Source of the DNA: an uncultured Bacteroidales bacterium
Lineage (GTDB): Bacteria > Bacteroidota > Bacteroidia > Bacteroidales > UBA932
Assembly (NCBI GenBank): GCA_900544815.1
Contig: UQWT01000016.1
Location: 1 to 38,815 of the forward strand
Direction of reading: 5' to 3'
Length of the DNA: 38,815 nucleotides
The notes beneath the pieces were generated by a model, which saw nothing but the letters and a program-made list of their open reading frames with translations, did not search any database and was not told the origin of the DNA. Positions 13,977 to 22,772 of the stretch are shown one piece after another. Position numbers and translations under genes: made by a program. The stretch's first letter is position 1, and every line of letters starts with the position of its first letter.

Positions 13977-16562
13977 TTACCTCTTTGTAACTCTCTTTAC
14001 AGCCCTCCAAATCTCTCCAATCCACAAAACAACGGATGTTCCTGCAATAATACAAACCCACTCCAAAGCCGTAAGTGGAGAAGTCCTAAAGAACCCGCCG
14101 CCGAACTGTATAATTATAATCTGCAGCACAACAATCATAAGTGCAATGAACAAGAACGACCTGTTTTTTGCAAGTCCGTAAAATGCCGAGTGATTCGAGC
14201 CTAATGTTCTTGCATTTAGCATATTCCAAAACTGCAACATAACAAATATGGTAAAGAACATAGAAAGTTCGTGAACGCTTATGTCATTATTTCTGTTAAA
14301 CCATAAAAGCAATCCAATCAGCACCACAAGGAAAAATGCCCCCCATCCAAAGATGCTTCTGCACATCCCCTTAGTAATGATAAAATCGTTTATATTCCTG
14401 GGTTGCTTCTTCATGACATCCTTGTATGAAGGCTCAGTCGCCAGAGCCAATGCTGCAAATGTATCCATTATAAGATTAACCCACAACATCTGTGTTACAG
14501 TGAGAGGAAACTCAATGCCAATAAACGGACCTATCAAAGCCGTGCATAGGGCAACAACATTTATTGTTAGCTGGAACTGCACAAATTTCTGAATATTAAG
14601 ATAGATAGACCTACCCCACTGTACAGCTTTGGTAACACTTGCAAAGGAATCATCCAAAAGTATAATGTCACTTGCCTCCTTGGCTACCGCAGTACCGGAC
14701 CCCATAGCCAATCCAACATCTGCATAATTAAGCGCAGGCGCATCGTTGGTACCGTCTCCCGTAACCGCAACCACCTCTCCATGCTGCTGAAGTAATCTTA
14801 CGAGGCGCATCTTGTCTGCAGGTCTTGCACGAGACATAACCTTTATCCTAAGAGCCGCTGCCAATGCCTCTTTGTCGGGAAGCTGTTCAAAATCGGCTCC
14901 TGTGATATAATTTGAATCGTTGTCTGTATCTTTCCACAACCCGGCCTGCTTTGCTATCTCAATGGCTGTAAGCGAAGTATCTCCGGTTACAATCTTTACG
15001 TTAATGCCTGCGTTGAGGCAACGGTTCATGGCATCCGGAACATCGCTTCTTATTGGGTCTGCAATAGCCACGAATCCTGTATATGTGAAACTGTTTTTAT
15101 TACAGATCTCCTCAATATCAATATCAGCCGCATCTAAAAGATCTATCTCCTTTAAAGCAAAAGCCAGGCATCTGTTTCCTTTAAACTGATACCTTTTTAT
15201 TCTTGCAGATATTGTCTCTCTCTCATCAGCTGAAAGTGCACATTTTCCCAAAATAATCTCAGGAGCGCCCTTTATATATAAGATAAGTTTAAGTGGGTTG
15301 TTAAGGTCAACCACCGTTGCCATGTATTTACGTTCTGTTGAGAACTGAAGGCGTTTTACTATCTTAAACGAAGCTCTAATTTTCTCATAATCAAAACCTT
15401 GGTCTTTAATATGCAATAACAGCGCCCCCTCTGTAGGATTTCCCACAGGTTCAAACTCGCCTTTTGCTCTCTCCTCCAAAAATGCGGTTGAATTGAGAGC
15501 AACCTGCTTGTAGAACTCTCCACTTGGCTGGAATGACGAGTAGACCACTGTCATTTTATTTTGGGTAAGAGTTCCGGTCTTGTCTGTGCAGATAACAGTT
15601 GTAGCACCCATTGTCTCGCATGCATGCATCTTCCTTACCAACGCATTATTAGCTGTCAGCTTACGCATACTGTACGCAAGGCTGAGCGTTACACTCATTG
15701 CCAACCCTTCAGGAACAGCTACCACAATAAGTGTAACAGCAATCATAAAGAAGTTTAGCAGAATGGTAAGATTGTTAAGGGTAAGCTCTAAAGTAAGAAT
15801 TCCAAGTATAAGATCTCTTACAACAAGAGCCACGAAAGTAAGTACAGCAATGCTCAAACCGACAACCGAAATAACCTTTCCCAATTTTCCAAGCTGTCTG
15901 TTAAGTGGTGTCTCCGCGCCTGTCAGCTCACCGGCCAGACGTGCGGTCTTTCCTATCTCTGTATTATCTCCTACCGCAGTCACCTCCATAACACCATCTC
16001 CCTCTGTAACTGTTGTACCCCTATAAAGATTATTTGGGGAGTAGGCACCTTTGAAATTCGGTACTTTGGAGTGTGTTTTTGTAGACGGTTTGGATTCCCC
16101 GTTAAGTGTACTCTCATTAACACTAAGATCCATTGAATGTAGCAATACGCCGTCTGCCGGTATCTCATCACCTCTTTCTACTACCACTATGTCCCCTACC
16201 ACAAGTTCGTCCTTTGGTATCTGCTTTATCCCCCCCTCTCTGTAAACCTTTACAAGCTCTTTGTCATTCATCTTGTTAAGGATATCAAACTCCTTACCCG
16301 CTTTGTATTCGTTTATAAATGATAGAAACGTAGCAAGAAATACGGCAATGATAATTCCAAAACTCTCTATCATTGAACCGTTAAAGTAACCTGTAACAAG
16401 CGACAGTAGTGTTGCAAACAGAAGCAGCTTGATTATAGGATCTTTAAATTTATCTAACAACATCTTTAACCAACTCTCCCTTTTTGGGGGTGTTAGGATA
16501 TTGCTACCGTATTTATGTCTGCTCTCCTCTACTTGAGCATTATCTAATCCTTTAAAATCCAT
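13977..16562 (-). CDS. Calcium-translocating P-type ATPase, PMCA type
   Basis: An 861-residue P2-type ATPase. It has an N-terminal cation-ATPase segment (1-50), the actuator motif LNGES (153-157), the ion-site VAVPEGL (281-287), the phosphorylation motif DKTGTLT with Asp327, the nucleotide-binding KGAPE (431-435), and hinge TGDGTNDAP (601-609). About 10 membrane helices and a C-terminal cation ATPase domain are visible. PEGL in helix 4 is typical of PMCA-like pumps, which use ATP to export Ca2+ from the cytoplasm. The dispersed word lies in the cytoplasmic domain as LPDK (residues 561-564). Confidence 0.9.
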   Translation of the reverse strand: MDFKGLDNAQVEESRHKYGSNILTPPKRESWLKMLLDKFKDPIIKLLLFATLLSLVTGYFNGSMIESFGIIIAVFLATFLSFINEYKAGKEFDILNKMNDKELVKVYREGGIKQIPKDELVVGDIVVVERGDEIPADGVLLHSMDLSVNESTLNGESKPSTKTHSKVPNFKGAYSPNNLYRGTTVTEGDGVMEVTAVGDNTEIGKTARLAGELTGAETPLNRQLGKLGKVISVVGLSIAVLTFVALVVRDLILGILTLELTLNNLTILLNFFMIAVTLIVVAVPEGLAMSVTLSLAYSMRKLTANNALVRKMHACETMGATTVICTDKTGTLTQNKMTVVYSSFQPSGEFYKQVALNSTAFLEERAKGEFEPVGNPTEGALLLHIKDQGFDYEKIRASFKIVKRLQFSTERKYMATVVDLNNPLKLILYIKGAPEIILGKCALSADERETISARIKRYQFKGNRCLAFALKEIDLLDAADIDIEEICNKNSFTYTGFVAIADPIRSDVPDAMNRCLNAGINVKIVTGDTSLTAIEIAKQAGLWKDTDNDSNYITGADFEQLPDKEALAAALRIKVMSRARPADKMRLVRLLQQHGEVVAVTGDGTNDAPALNYADVGLAMGSGTAVAKEASDIILLDDSFASVTKAVQWGRSIYLNIQKFVQFQLTINVVALCTALIGPFIGIEFPLTVTQMLWVNLIMDTFAALALATEPSYKDVMKKQPRNINDFIITKGMCRSIFGWGAFFLVVLIGLLLWFNRNNDISVHELSMFFTIFVMLQFWNMLNARTLGSNHSAFYGLAKNRSFLFIALMIVVLQIIIIQFGGGFFRTSPLTALEWVCIIAGTSVVLWIGEIWRAVKRVTKR

Positions 16563-16604
16563 ATTTATTTTGCTTTTGCATTGACCAATTTAATTTTGAA
16601 AGAC

Positions 16605-16815
16605 AATGCCATGTTAGTTTATCTGCTTTAGCTTTAGCTTTGGCTAATTAAGTTTATTGTTTAAAGTCAGTTAACTAGTTTATAGTTTTAAAGATATTAG
16701 TTTTTCTTCTTTACTCTATAAACCATAAACTCTCAACTATAAACTTTTATAATACTGTCTATACACTATAAACTCTAAACTTTCAACTAAATTAAAGCTA
16801 ACGCCAATGCCGGCG
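16605..16815. repeat. AT-rich intergenic repeat (copy C) with hexamer tracts
   Basis: The valS-ATPase gap holds GCTTTAGCTTTAGCTTTGGCT at 16621-16646 and GCTAACGCCAATGCC near 16796, framing an AT-rich part built of ATAAACT/CTATAAAC units. Its block 16685-16705 is the exact inverse of 8089-8109 and similarity continues for about 30 bases on one side. No coding potential is seen. Confidence 0.6.
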
Positions 16816-16824
16816 CTATAAACT

Positions 16825-19470
16825 CTATTTAAGTTGCGCAATGCGTCCTTTCAAACTCTCTATCTTACTCTCTGCATCTGCCTTTTTCTTGTTCTCAAGC
16901 TCAATAACCTTTGCAGGGGCTTTGCTTACGAACTTCTCATTTGACAATTTCGCCATAACACTTGCAAGGAATTTCTCCTGATACTCAAGTTCTTTCTGCA
17001 TCTTTGCAAGCTCCTCCTCTACATTTATATGCTCTGCAAGAGGAACAAAGAACTCTGTTGTACCAACCATAAAGTTTACCCCCTGCGCCTGAGTTTCAAA
17101 AGCATCAACAATTTTAATTGCAGATATGTTGCCCAATTTCTCTATAACAGGGTTCATCTCTTTGCCATAAGGCTGCTTTACATACAATTCCAAAGCATCT
17201 TTTGGAGATATATTCTTGCTCTGGCGTATATTTCTAACATTCATTACAGCATTTAATGCAATGTCAAACTCCGCCATAACATCTGTAGAAAACTTTCCCG
17301 CAGCCGGCATCATGGCAAGCATAATTGTCTCACCCTCCTTTCTTGGTGCGAGATTCTGCCATAACTCCTCCGTAATGAACGGCATATACGGATGCAGCAT
17401 CTTAAGCAGTGCATCAAAGAACTTAACAGTTGCATTATACGTTGCCCTATCTATCTTTGTCTGGTATGCAGGTTTCACAGCCTCCAAATACCAAGCACAG
17501 AAGTCATCCCAGAAGAACTTATAAACGGTCATTAATGAATCTGACAAACGGAACTTGTCAAACTGCTCATCCATAACAGAGAGTGTATAGTTAAGCTTGC
17601 TCTCAAACCATTTGACTGCAACCTCAGCTGCAGTGGATGGTTTGGCGTTTTCGTCTACCTCCCACCCCATTACAAGCCTGTATGCATTCCATATTTTGTT
17701 GGCAAAATTCCTTCCCTGCTCAACCTGGCTTTCATCAAACAGAATATCGTTGCCGGCCGAGCTGCAAAGCAGCATTCCAACTCTAACTCCGTCTGCTCCA
17801 TACTCCTCCATAAGCTTTATAGGATCCGGAGAGTTTCCAAGAGATTTTGACATCTTTCTGCCCAACTTGTCCCTTACAATACCGGTAAGGTATACGTTCT
17901 TGAAAGGAACGTCTCCCATAAACTCATTTCCTGCCATAATCATTCTTGCAACCCAGAAGAAAAGAATCTCAGGAGCTGTAATAAGATCATTTGTAGGATA
18001 ATAGTATACCAAATCCTTATTAGGCTCTTTGTCCGGGAAACCAGGTTTGGATGCATCGAACACAGACATAGGCCACAGCCAGGATGAGAACCATGTATCC
18101 AATACATCGTCATCCTGTCTTAAATCCTCTGCCTTAATATTTGCATCTAATTTACGAGCCGCCTCCAAAGCCTCCTCCAAAGTCGCCTCAACAACAAATC
18201 TTCCATCCGGAAGATAATATGCAGGGATTCTCTGTCCCCACCACAACTGACGTGAAATACACCAATCCCTTACATTCTCCATCCAATGGCGGTAGGTATT
18301 CTTGAATTTGTCTGGAATAAGCTTGATATTATCATCCATAACATCTTTAAGGGCCTTCTTTGCTAAATCGTCCATCTTTAAGAACCACTGCATTGAAAGT
18401 CTTGGCTCAATTACGGCATTTGTCCTCTCCGAATGTCCAACAGGCGATGTGTAATCCTCAATCTTCTCCAAATTGCCGGCCTCCTCCAACATCTTTACTA
18501 TCTTCTTGCGGGCAACAAACCTGTCCTCGCCAACCAAAATCACAGCCTTCTCGTTAAGACGGCCGTGCTCATCTATAATATCTAACACAGGAAGGTTGTG
18601 CCTTATTCCAATATCATAGTCGTTAATATCGTGCGCAGGTGTAACCTTTAGACAACCTGTACCAAAATCCATAGTTACATAACTATCCTCAATTACAGGT
18701 ATAGCCTTGTTTAACAGCGGAATATAAACCTTTTTACCCTTTAGCCAATGATAACGTTCATCATTAGGGTTAATACAGATTGCAGCATCGGCCATAATGG
18801 TCTCAGGACGCGTGGTTGCAATTGTAAGGAACTTATCAGACGGTTTCCCGTTCTCCTCAATGAAATATCTAAGGTAGTAAAGGTGCGATTTTGTCTCCTT
18901 GTGGATTACCTCCTCATCGCTCACAGCTGTAAGCCCCTCGGGATCCCAGTTAACCATTCTCACACCTCTGTAAATAAGCCCTTTTTTATAGAAATATACA
19001 AATGTATTTATAACCGCTTTACTGAGTGGTTCATCCATAGTAAATTTAGTCCTCTCCCAGTCACACGATGCACCAAGTTTCTTAAGCTGCTCAAGTATAA
19101 TACCTCCATGCTTCTCCTTCCACTCCCAAGCGTGCTTCATAAACTCATCCCTTGTTAGCGAACTCTTCTCAATACCCTGCTCCTTTAACTTTGCAACAAC
19201 CTTTGCCTCAGTTGCAATAGAGGCGTGGTCTGTTCCGGGAACCCAGCAGGCATTCTTGCCCTTCATTCTTGCCCTTCTCACAAGCACATCCTGAATGGTA
19301 TTGTTAAGCATGTGTCCCATATGGAGCACACCTGTTACATTTGGTGGCGGAATTACAATGGTAAAAGGCTCTCTACCATCTGGTTCCGAATGAAAGAATC
19401 TGTTTTTCAACCAATAAGAATACCATTTATCCTCCGTTGTGGCAGGATTGTACTTTGCCGAAATCTCCAT
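16825..19470 (-). CDS. valS: Valyl-tRNA synthetase
   Basis: An 881-residue class Ia synthetase of normal length. The HIGH-box variant HMGH is at 50-53 (PPPNVTGVLHMGH), the CP1 editing domain lies at about 190-340 (TTRPETIMADAA), and KMSKS is at 539-543. Next come the anticodon-binding domain and a C-terminal coiled coil (about 815-881, VEEELAKMQKELEYQEKFL). It charges tRNA-Val and edits threonine. There is no copy of the dispersed word in this 2.6-kb gene. A -7 box lies at 19585-19592. Confidence 0.95.
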   Translation of the reverse strand: MEISAKYNPATTEDKWYSYWLKNRFFHSEPDGREPFTIVIPPPNVTGVLHMGHMLNNTIQDVLVRRARMKGKNACWVPGTDHASIATEAKVVAKLKEQGIEKSSLTRDEFMKHAWEWKEKHGGIILEQLKKLGASCDWERTKFTMDEPLSKAVINTFVYFYKKGLIYRGVRMVNWDPEGLTAVSDEEVIHKETKSHLYYLRYFIEENGKPSDKFLTIATTRPETIMADAAICINPNDERYHWLKGKKVYIPLLNKAIPVIEDSYVTMDFGTGCLKVTPAHDINDYDIGIRHNLPVLDIIDEHGRLNEKAVILVGEDRFVARKKIVKMLEEAGNLEKIEDYTSPVGHSERTNAVIEPRLSMQWFLKMDDLAKKALKDVMDDNIKLIPDKFKNTYRHWMENVRDWCISRQLWWGQRIPAYYLPDGRFVVEATLEEALEAARKLDANIKAEDLRQDDDVLDTWFSSWLWPMSVFDASKPGFPDKEPNKDLVYYYPTNDLITAPEILFFWVARMIMAGNEFMGDVPFKNVYLTGIVRDKLGRKMSKSLGNSPDPIKLMEEYGADGVRVGMLLCSSAGNDILFDESQVEQGRNFANKIWNAYRLVMGWEVDENAKPSTAAEVAVKWFESKLNYTLSVMDEQFDKFRLSDSLMTVYKFFWDDFCAWYLEAVKPAYQTKIDRATYNATVKFFDALLKMLHPYMPFITEELWQNLAPRKEGETIMLAMMPAAGKFSTDVMAEFDIALNAVMNVRNIRQSKNISPKDALELYVKQPYGKEMNPVIEKLGNISAIKIVDAFETQAQGVNFMVGTTEFFVPLAEHINVEEELAKMQKELEYQEKFLASVMAKLSNEKFVSKAPAKVIELENKKKADAESKIESLKGRIAQLK

Positions 19471-19584
19471 AATTGTATATTATTTTATTATTTATAACCG
19501 TTTTTTGCACTGCGTCTCCCATTCTCTTTGCAGTTATTATACCATTTGGTACACCTTTGGATATGGGCACAGCATACAAGCGGA

Positions 19585-19592
19585 CAAAGGTA
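19585..19592 (-). promoter_or_regulatory. -7 box of valS
   Basis: On the - strand TACCTTTG is an exact TAnnTTTG match, giving a leader of about 110 bases for valS. No clear TTG is found 19-21 bases upstream. Confidence 0.45.
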
Positions 19593-19672
19593 CAAAAAAT
19601 AGATGTATCCCTCCTATTTGCGGCTCAATTATAATAGTTTCTTAACTCTTTTAGTCTATTCTGCTTCCCGAC

Positions 19673-19737
19673 AAGGCGTTAGCGTTAGCACTTTCTCTCA
19701 AATTTAAATTGGCCAAGGCTAAGGCTAAAGCCCAATA
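19673..19737. repeat. Intergenic hexamer tract
   Basis: GGCGTTAGCGTTAGC and, further on, GGCCAAGGCTAAGGCTAAAGCCC lie in the short gap between valS and the phzF-like gene, directly after a copy of the dispersed word (19664-19674). Confidence 0.5.
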
Positions 19738-19740
19738 GGT

Positions 19741-20646
19741 TTACAGATTTATGTTCCCGAAGGCAAGGGTTACGGCCCTGCCGCCAACTTTTACAGACAG
19801 CTCTCCCCCTCTTAATAATATTTGAGCCGATATGAGAGATGGCCTGCCCATTTTCTCCCCTTGAATAACATTCACAGTCTGATTTCCTGCAACTATACCG
19901 TAATCAAACAGATAACAAGCCAAAGCTCCGTTAGATGTGCCGGTTGCCGCCTCCTCATCAATACCATAAAGAGGTGCAAAGTTTCTTGCATGTACCCTGC
20001 CATCTTTAGAATTGCAGGTAAAGGCGTGAACACCTACAACATTATACCTTTTGCTAAGTTCTGCCAATGCAGCAAAATCCGGAGCAACCTTATAAAGCTC
20101 CTCCTCATTTGCAACAGGAAGCATTATATCCCTTAACCCGGTGGAAACTATTCTTGGATGTAGATATAATTGAGGACTTACGTTGCATACCCCATGCCCA
20201 TCTGCACGCTGCAATCCCATTATGGAATACAGTTCATCCACTGCATCTTTATCCTTAATATATTCATACAACTGAGACTTGGCCATATCCATCAATATCG
20301 ACCCATTTTCCTTAACTTCAACACCCAAAACTCCTTGCAGAGTCTCTACCTCATACACACTGTCACGTTCAACCATCCTCTCCTCCAACAGAGCATGAAA
20401 TGCCCCTATTGTTGCATGGCCACATAGCTCAACCTCTGCAACAGGTGTAAAAAACCTTATTTTAAACCTGTTATCTCCTAATAACTTTACAAAGGCAGTC
20501 TCTGAATATCTTAGCTCTGCGGCCACCTTAAGCATAATATCATTTGTCGGGAAACTCTCACCCTCCCTTATAATTACCACCCCTGCAGCATTACCCCCAA
20601 AAAGCCTCTCTGCAAATGCATCTATAATTTTAAATAACATAATCAT
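19741..20646 (-). CDS. PhzF-family isomerase/epimerase
   Basis: A 301-residue protein of the PhzF/YddE family (diaminopimelate epimerase-like fold). The start FKIIDAFAERLFGGNAAGVV and the catalytic Glu segment RYSETAFV (about residue 48) are family hallmarks, as are ELCGHATIGAFHALLE (about 75-90) and the second-lobe ATGTSNGALACYL. Family members isomerise small metabolites; the substrate is unknown here and phenazine synthesis is not implied. Two ATGs two codons apart (20646, 20640) can serve as start. A 10-of-11 copy of the dispersed word lies at 20544-20553, read as FPTN. Confidence 0.82.
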   Translation of the reverse strand: MIMLFKIIDAFAERLFGGNAAGVVIIREGESFPTNDIMLKVAAELRYSETAFVKLLGDNRFKIRFFTPVAEVELCGHATIGAFHALLEERMVERDSVYEVETLQGVLGVEVKENGSILMDMAKSQLYEYIKDKDAVDELYSIMGLQRADGHGVCNVSPQLYLHPRIVSTGLRDIMLPVANEEELYKVAPDFAALAELSKRYNVVGVHAFTCNSKDGRVHARNFAPLYGIDEEAATGTSNGALACYLFDYGIVAGNQTVNVIQGEKMGRPSLISAQILLRGGELSVKVGGRAVTLAFGNINL

Positions 20647-20668
20647 TTAATTTTTCGCACCGTGAAGG

Positions 20669-20720
20669 TACAGAAAAAAATAAAAGCGTGTCACCAATTT
20701 ATATAAAACCGATAACACGC
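20669..20720 (-). terminator. Rho-independent terminator
   Basis: On the - strand GCGTGT (20720-20715) pairs with ACACGC (20691-20686), followed by TTTTATTTTTTT. It would end transcripts of the PIN gene region before the phzF-like gene. Confidence 0.65.
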
Positions 20721-20730
20721 CATTATTCAA

Positions 20731-20826
20731 TTACCATTCCTCCTTGCCATTATTACTACTATAAAGGCTACTCTTTATACACTCTTCAATTTTGTCCATT
20801 ACAACGTTTGAATACGCATTAGCCAT
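20731..20826 (-). CDS. Possible small protein or gene remnant
   Basis: A 31-residue frame from ATG 20826 (MANAYSNVVMDKIEECIK...) that ends just before the terminator. The frame stays open upstream into the 3' end of the PIN gene without another ATG (it reads KKDPHKRASCKALI before the Met), so this may be the tail of an older, decayed gene. No family is recognised, and its reality is doubtful. The rest of 20827-20924 shows nothing else. Confidence 0.2.
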   Translation of the reverse strand: MANAYSNVVMDKIEECIKSSLYSSNNGKEEW

Positions 20827-20924
20827 AATTAAAGCTTTGCATGATGCTCTCTTATGTGGGTCTTTCTTTGCAACCAAAAATGATAAGTTGAAAATAATTT
20901 TATGTGAAAGAAAATTAAAAAAGG

Positions 20925-21419
20925 CTACAACTCCAAAACGCCAAACTGTTGTGTATGCGGTGTATGAATATCCATGTGCTCAAATGTAACTGTCTCTTTG
21001 CCTGCAATTATGTTTATCAATTTGGATGATTTTGTGTCTGACGTGACAAAAAACTTAACATCATCTGAGCAATTGGCTTGTGCAAAGATTTTTGCGTCAT
21101 TTGGAATAATCAGTCTATTATCAATAGAAAGTTCTTTCGTTAAGCGCGCATCGTAAAGGGCTTTGGCAAATTTTCCGGCAATTATTGCATGCTGAATATT
21201 GAATGGAACTATTCGAACATTACGGAGCGGAAGTTCCGATATATCCCCGTTAACACAATACTCCGCAACTGTAATGGTAGAGATATACATAGGTATTCCA
21301 TTCTCCAAAAAATATTTGAAATAACCTACAGCATTTGAATGCAATTTGTCTTCTGCAGAAAGAAGCCTAATAAGAAAACTGGTGTCAAGAATAACGCCAT
21401 AGGATTGATCTTTACGCAT
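20925..21419 (-). CDS. PIN-domain protein, probable toxin-like nuclease
   Basis: A 164-residue PIN-like protein. The opening acidic motif is VILDTSFLIRLL (Asp at about 12), the Glu motif STITVAEYC is at about 54, NDAKIFAQA is at about 127, and FVTSDTKSSKLI follows at about 144. These positions agree with the four-acid Mg site of PIN ribonucleases. Its start overlaps the stop of the 258-residue gene upstream by 8 bases, so the two are translationally coupled. The size and the upstream partner fit a toxin-antitoxin-like pair, but the partner is not a known antitoxin type. Target unknown. Confidence 0.65.
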   Translation of the reverse strand: MRKDQSYGVILDTSFLIRLLSAEDKLHSNAVGYFKYFLENGIPMYISTITVAEYCVNGDISELPLRNVRIVPFNIQHAIIAGKFAKALYDARLTKELSIDNRLIIPNDAKIFAQANCSDDVKFFVTSDTKSSKLINIIAGKETVTFEHMDIHTPHTQQFGVLEL

Positions 21420-22188
21420 ACGCCCCTCTTATATTTGAAATATATTCATCCACATCCATATCCTTAAAACGATCTCCTACTTTGCCAATAAGTTCTTCGA
21501 GATAATCGCCATCATACAAAGGTGTATAATCAATTATTTTTAACAGTTTTAGTGAAGACCTATCAATCTCACCGGTTACAACATTCTGCTTTCCTGAAGC
21601 TTGAATACCATAATCCTTGTATAGAAGGTTTCGTTCCTCATTTTTCAGCGTTTCGCGATCTACTGATACTACAATAGTACCAAAGTTTTTGGTCTCAAGA
21701 TGAATATTGGATTTATCCTTGCCTCCGGCATCCACCAAGGTACCATAGAAATACAACTCAGCATCAACCCACATTGATTCAGAACGATAGAAATGTGTAG
21801 TAGGAGTGATACTTAGTATGCTTTTATCGTCTCCGGCTGTTTTAAACTCAAAATCGTAATTGCTTTTAACTGCCATATTTTGGATCTGTTCTAAAGCTTT
21901 TGCCGTTGGTAATTCGAGGTCATCAACAGATTTAGATGCAGAAACACTGAGAGCAACTGCTGTAAATGCAATTTCCGCTTGTTTGGTAACTGTAAAGATA
22001 TTTCTGACAGACCCGGCCTCCAAATTATAAGATATATTAGGTCTATTACCTTTCATTCCGGGATAAAGAAGCGGTTCTATGTTTGACAAAAGAGAAACTA
22101 TCTCCTTAATGTCGTAATTATAAGGAGTAAGAGGGTCGTTTCCTTTCCGTCCCACAATATGAATCTCTATTTTACCTAACTGTCCCAT
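21412..22188 (-). CDS. Unknown protein coupled to a PIN protein
   Basis: A 258-residue soluble protein I do not recognise. It has no signal peptide, membrane segment or nuclease/ATPase motif. It opens MGQLGKIEIHIVGRKGNDPL, has a middle part with LSVSASKSVDD, and a beta-rich C-terminal half ending DMDVDEYISNIRGAYA. The PIN gene starts inside its last codons (8-base overlap). Together with a near-leaderless promoter (22197-22204) this suggests it is made first and in excess, as antitoxins are. It is much larger than classic PIN antitoxins. Antitoxin or regulator of the PIN protein is inference from context only. Confidence 0.55.
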   Translation of the reverse strand: MGQLGKIEIHIVGRKGNDPLTPYNYDIKEIVSLLSNIEPLLYPGMKGNRPNISYNLEAGSVRNIFTVTKQAEIAFTAVALSVSASKSVDDLELPTAKALEQIQNMAVKSNYDFEFKTAGDDKSILSITPTTHFYRSESMWVDAELYFYGTLVDAGGKDKSNIHLETKNFGTIVVSVDRETLKNEERNLLYKDYGIQASGKQNVVTGEIDRSSLKLLKIIDYTPLYDGDYLEELIGKVGDRFKDMDVDEYISNIRGAYA

Positions 22189-22196
22189 GTCGTTTG

Positions 22197-22204
22197 CAAA
22201 AATA
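22197..22204 (-). promoter_or_regulatory. -7 box upstream of the unknown/PIN pair
   Basis: On the - strand TATTTTTG matches TAnnTTTG. The start site would fall only a few bases before the ATG at 22188, predicting an almost leaderless transcript. No clear -33 TTG is seen at 19-21 bases. Confidence 0.35.
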
Positions 22205-22291
22205 CTAAAAATTTACCAATTGTTTGAAATAAGATCTGTTTTTTCAGAATAGGTCATGATTTACATAAAGAATATAACTGAATATGATTTA

Positions 22292-22324
22292 TTGCAGTGC
22301 GTAAAAATACGCAATCCACTGCAT
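22292..22324. repeat. Nested hairpin
   Basis: The outer arms TGCAGTG and CACTGCA enclose CGTA-AAAA-TACG. It lies in the 280-base gap between the unknown/PIN operon and the broken MNT gene, which otherwise shows no gene. It has no T-run, so a protein-binding or RNA structure is as likely as a terminator. Confidence 0.35.
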
Positions 22325-22467
22325 AAAATGTAAGGTTATGTGCAGAAGAGCAGAATATCAAACAATTAAAAGCAATGCGGAAAAGCGAATTGAGAAGAAG
22401 TTACTCAAATGAATTTCTAGTATCATTTTATTCCTTGAATTTGCAGTTCTTTTACAAATCCGTATCT

Positions 22468-22770
22468 CTACCTTTGAAAGATTACTACCCCAACCCTATT
22501 GACATGGTCTATAAGATCCCCATTTCTTAACGTACTAAAGAGCGATATATCAAACTCATACGGCAAAAGGAGATCATCCATTGCCAATATAATACTGTTA
22601 AGGTCATACCTTTGCAGCCTACTGCCTATAAGAGTTATATCAACATCTTAAAAAGGTCTGAAAGTTCCCTTTGCACGAGAACCGTACAAAACAGCTTTTT
22701 CTACCCTGTCATTTTTTGCAATTACAGATATAATCTTCTCTAATTCATTATTTTCAAGGCCATATAAAAT
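22468..22770 (-). pseudogene. MNT-type minimal nucleotidyltransferase, broken by an in-frame stop
   Basis: Translation of the - strand gives YGLENNELEKII, then VLYGSRAKGTFRPF, a TAA stop (22650-22648), then DVDITLIGSRL and, on to a TAG at 22470-22468, a normal MNT tail (DLLLPYEFDISLF..LIDHVNRVGVVIF). The active-site motif should read GSRAKG....SDVD; the stop replaces the Ser (TCA to TAA is one change). No ATG is found at the expected start (ATT is there), so a second lesion is likely. MNT proteins act as antitoxins that modify a HEPN partner. The remainder is in frame, so the decay is recent. Confidence 0.75.
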
Positions 22771-22772
22771 AA

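Noticed and set aside
7996..16815. CRISPR array from the repeated intergenic units
   Set aside because: Units are 6-9 bp, degenerate and contiguous, without constant 25-40 bp repeats or unique spacers, and no cas gene is present.
19741..20646. Phenazine biosynthesis gene
   Set aside because: Only the PhzF fold is present; no other phz gene is nearby and the family is broad.
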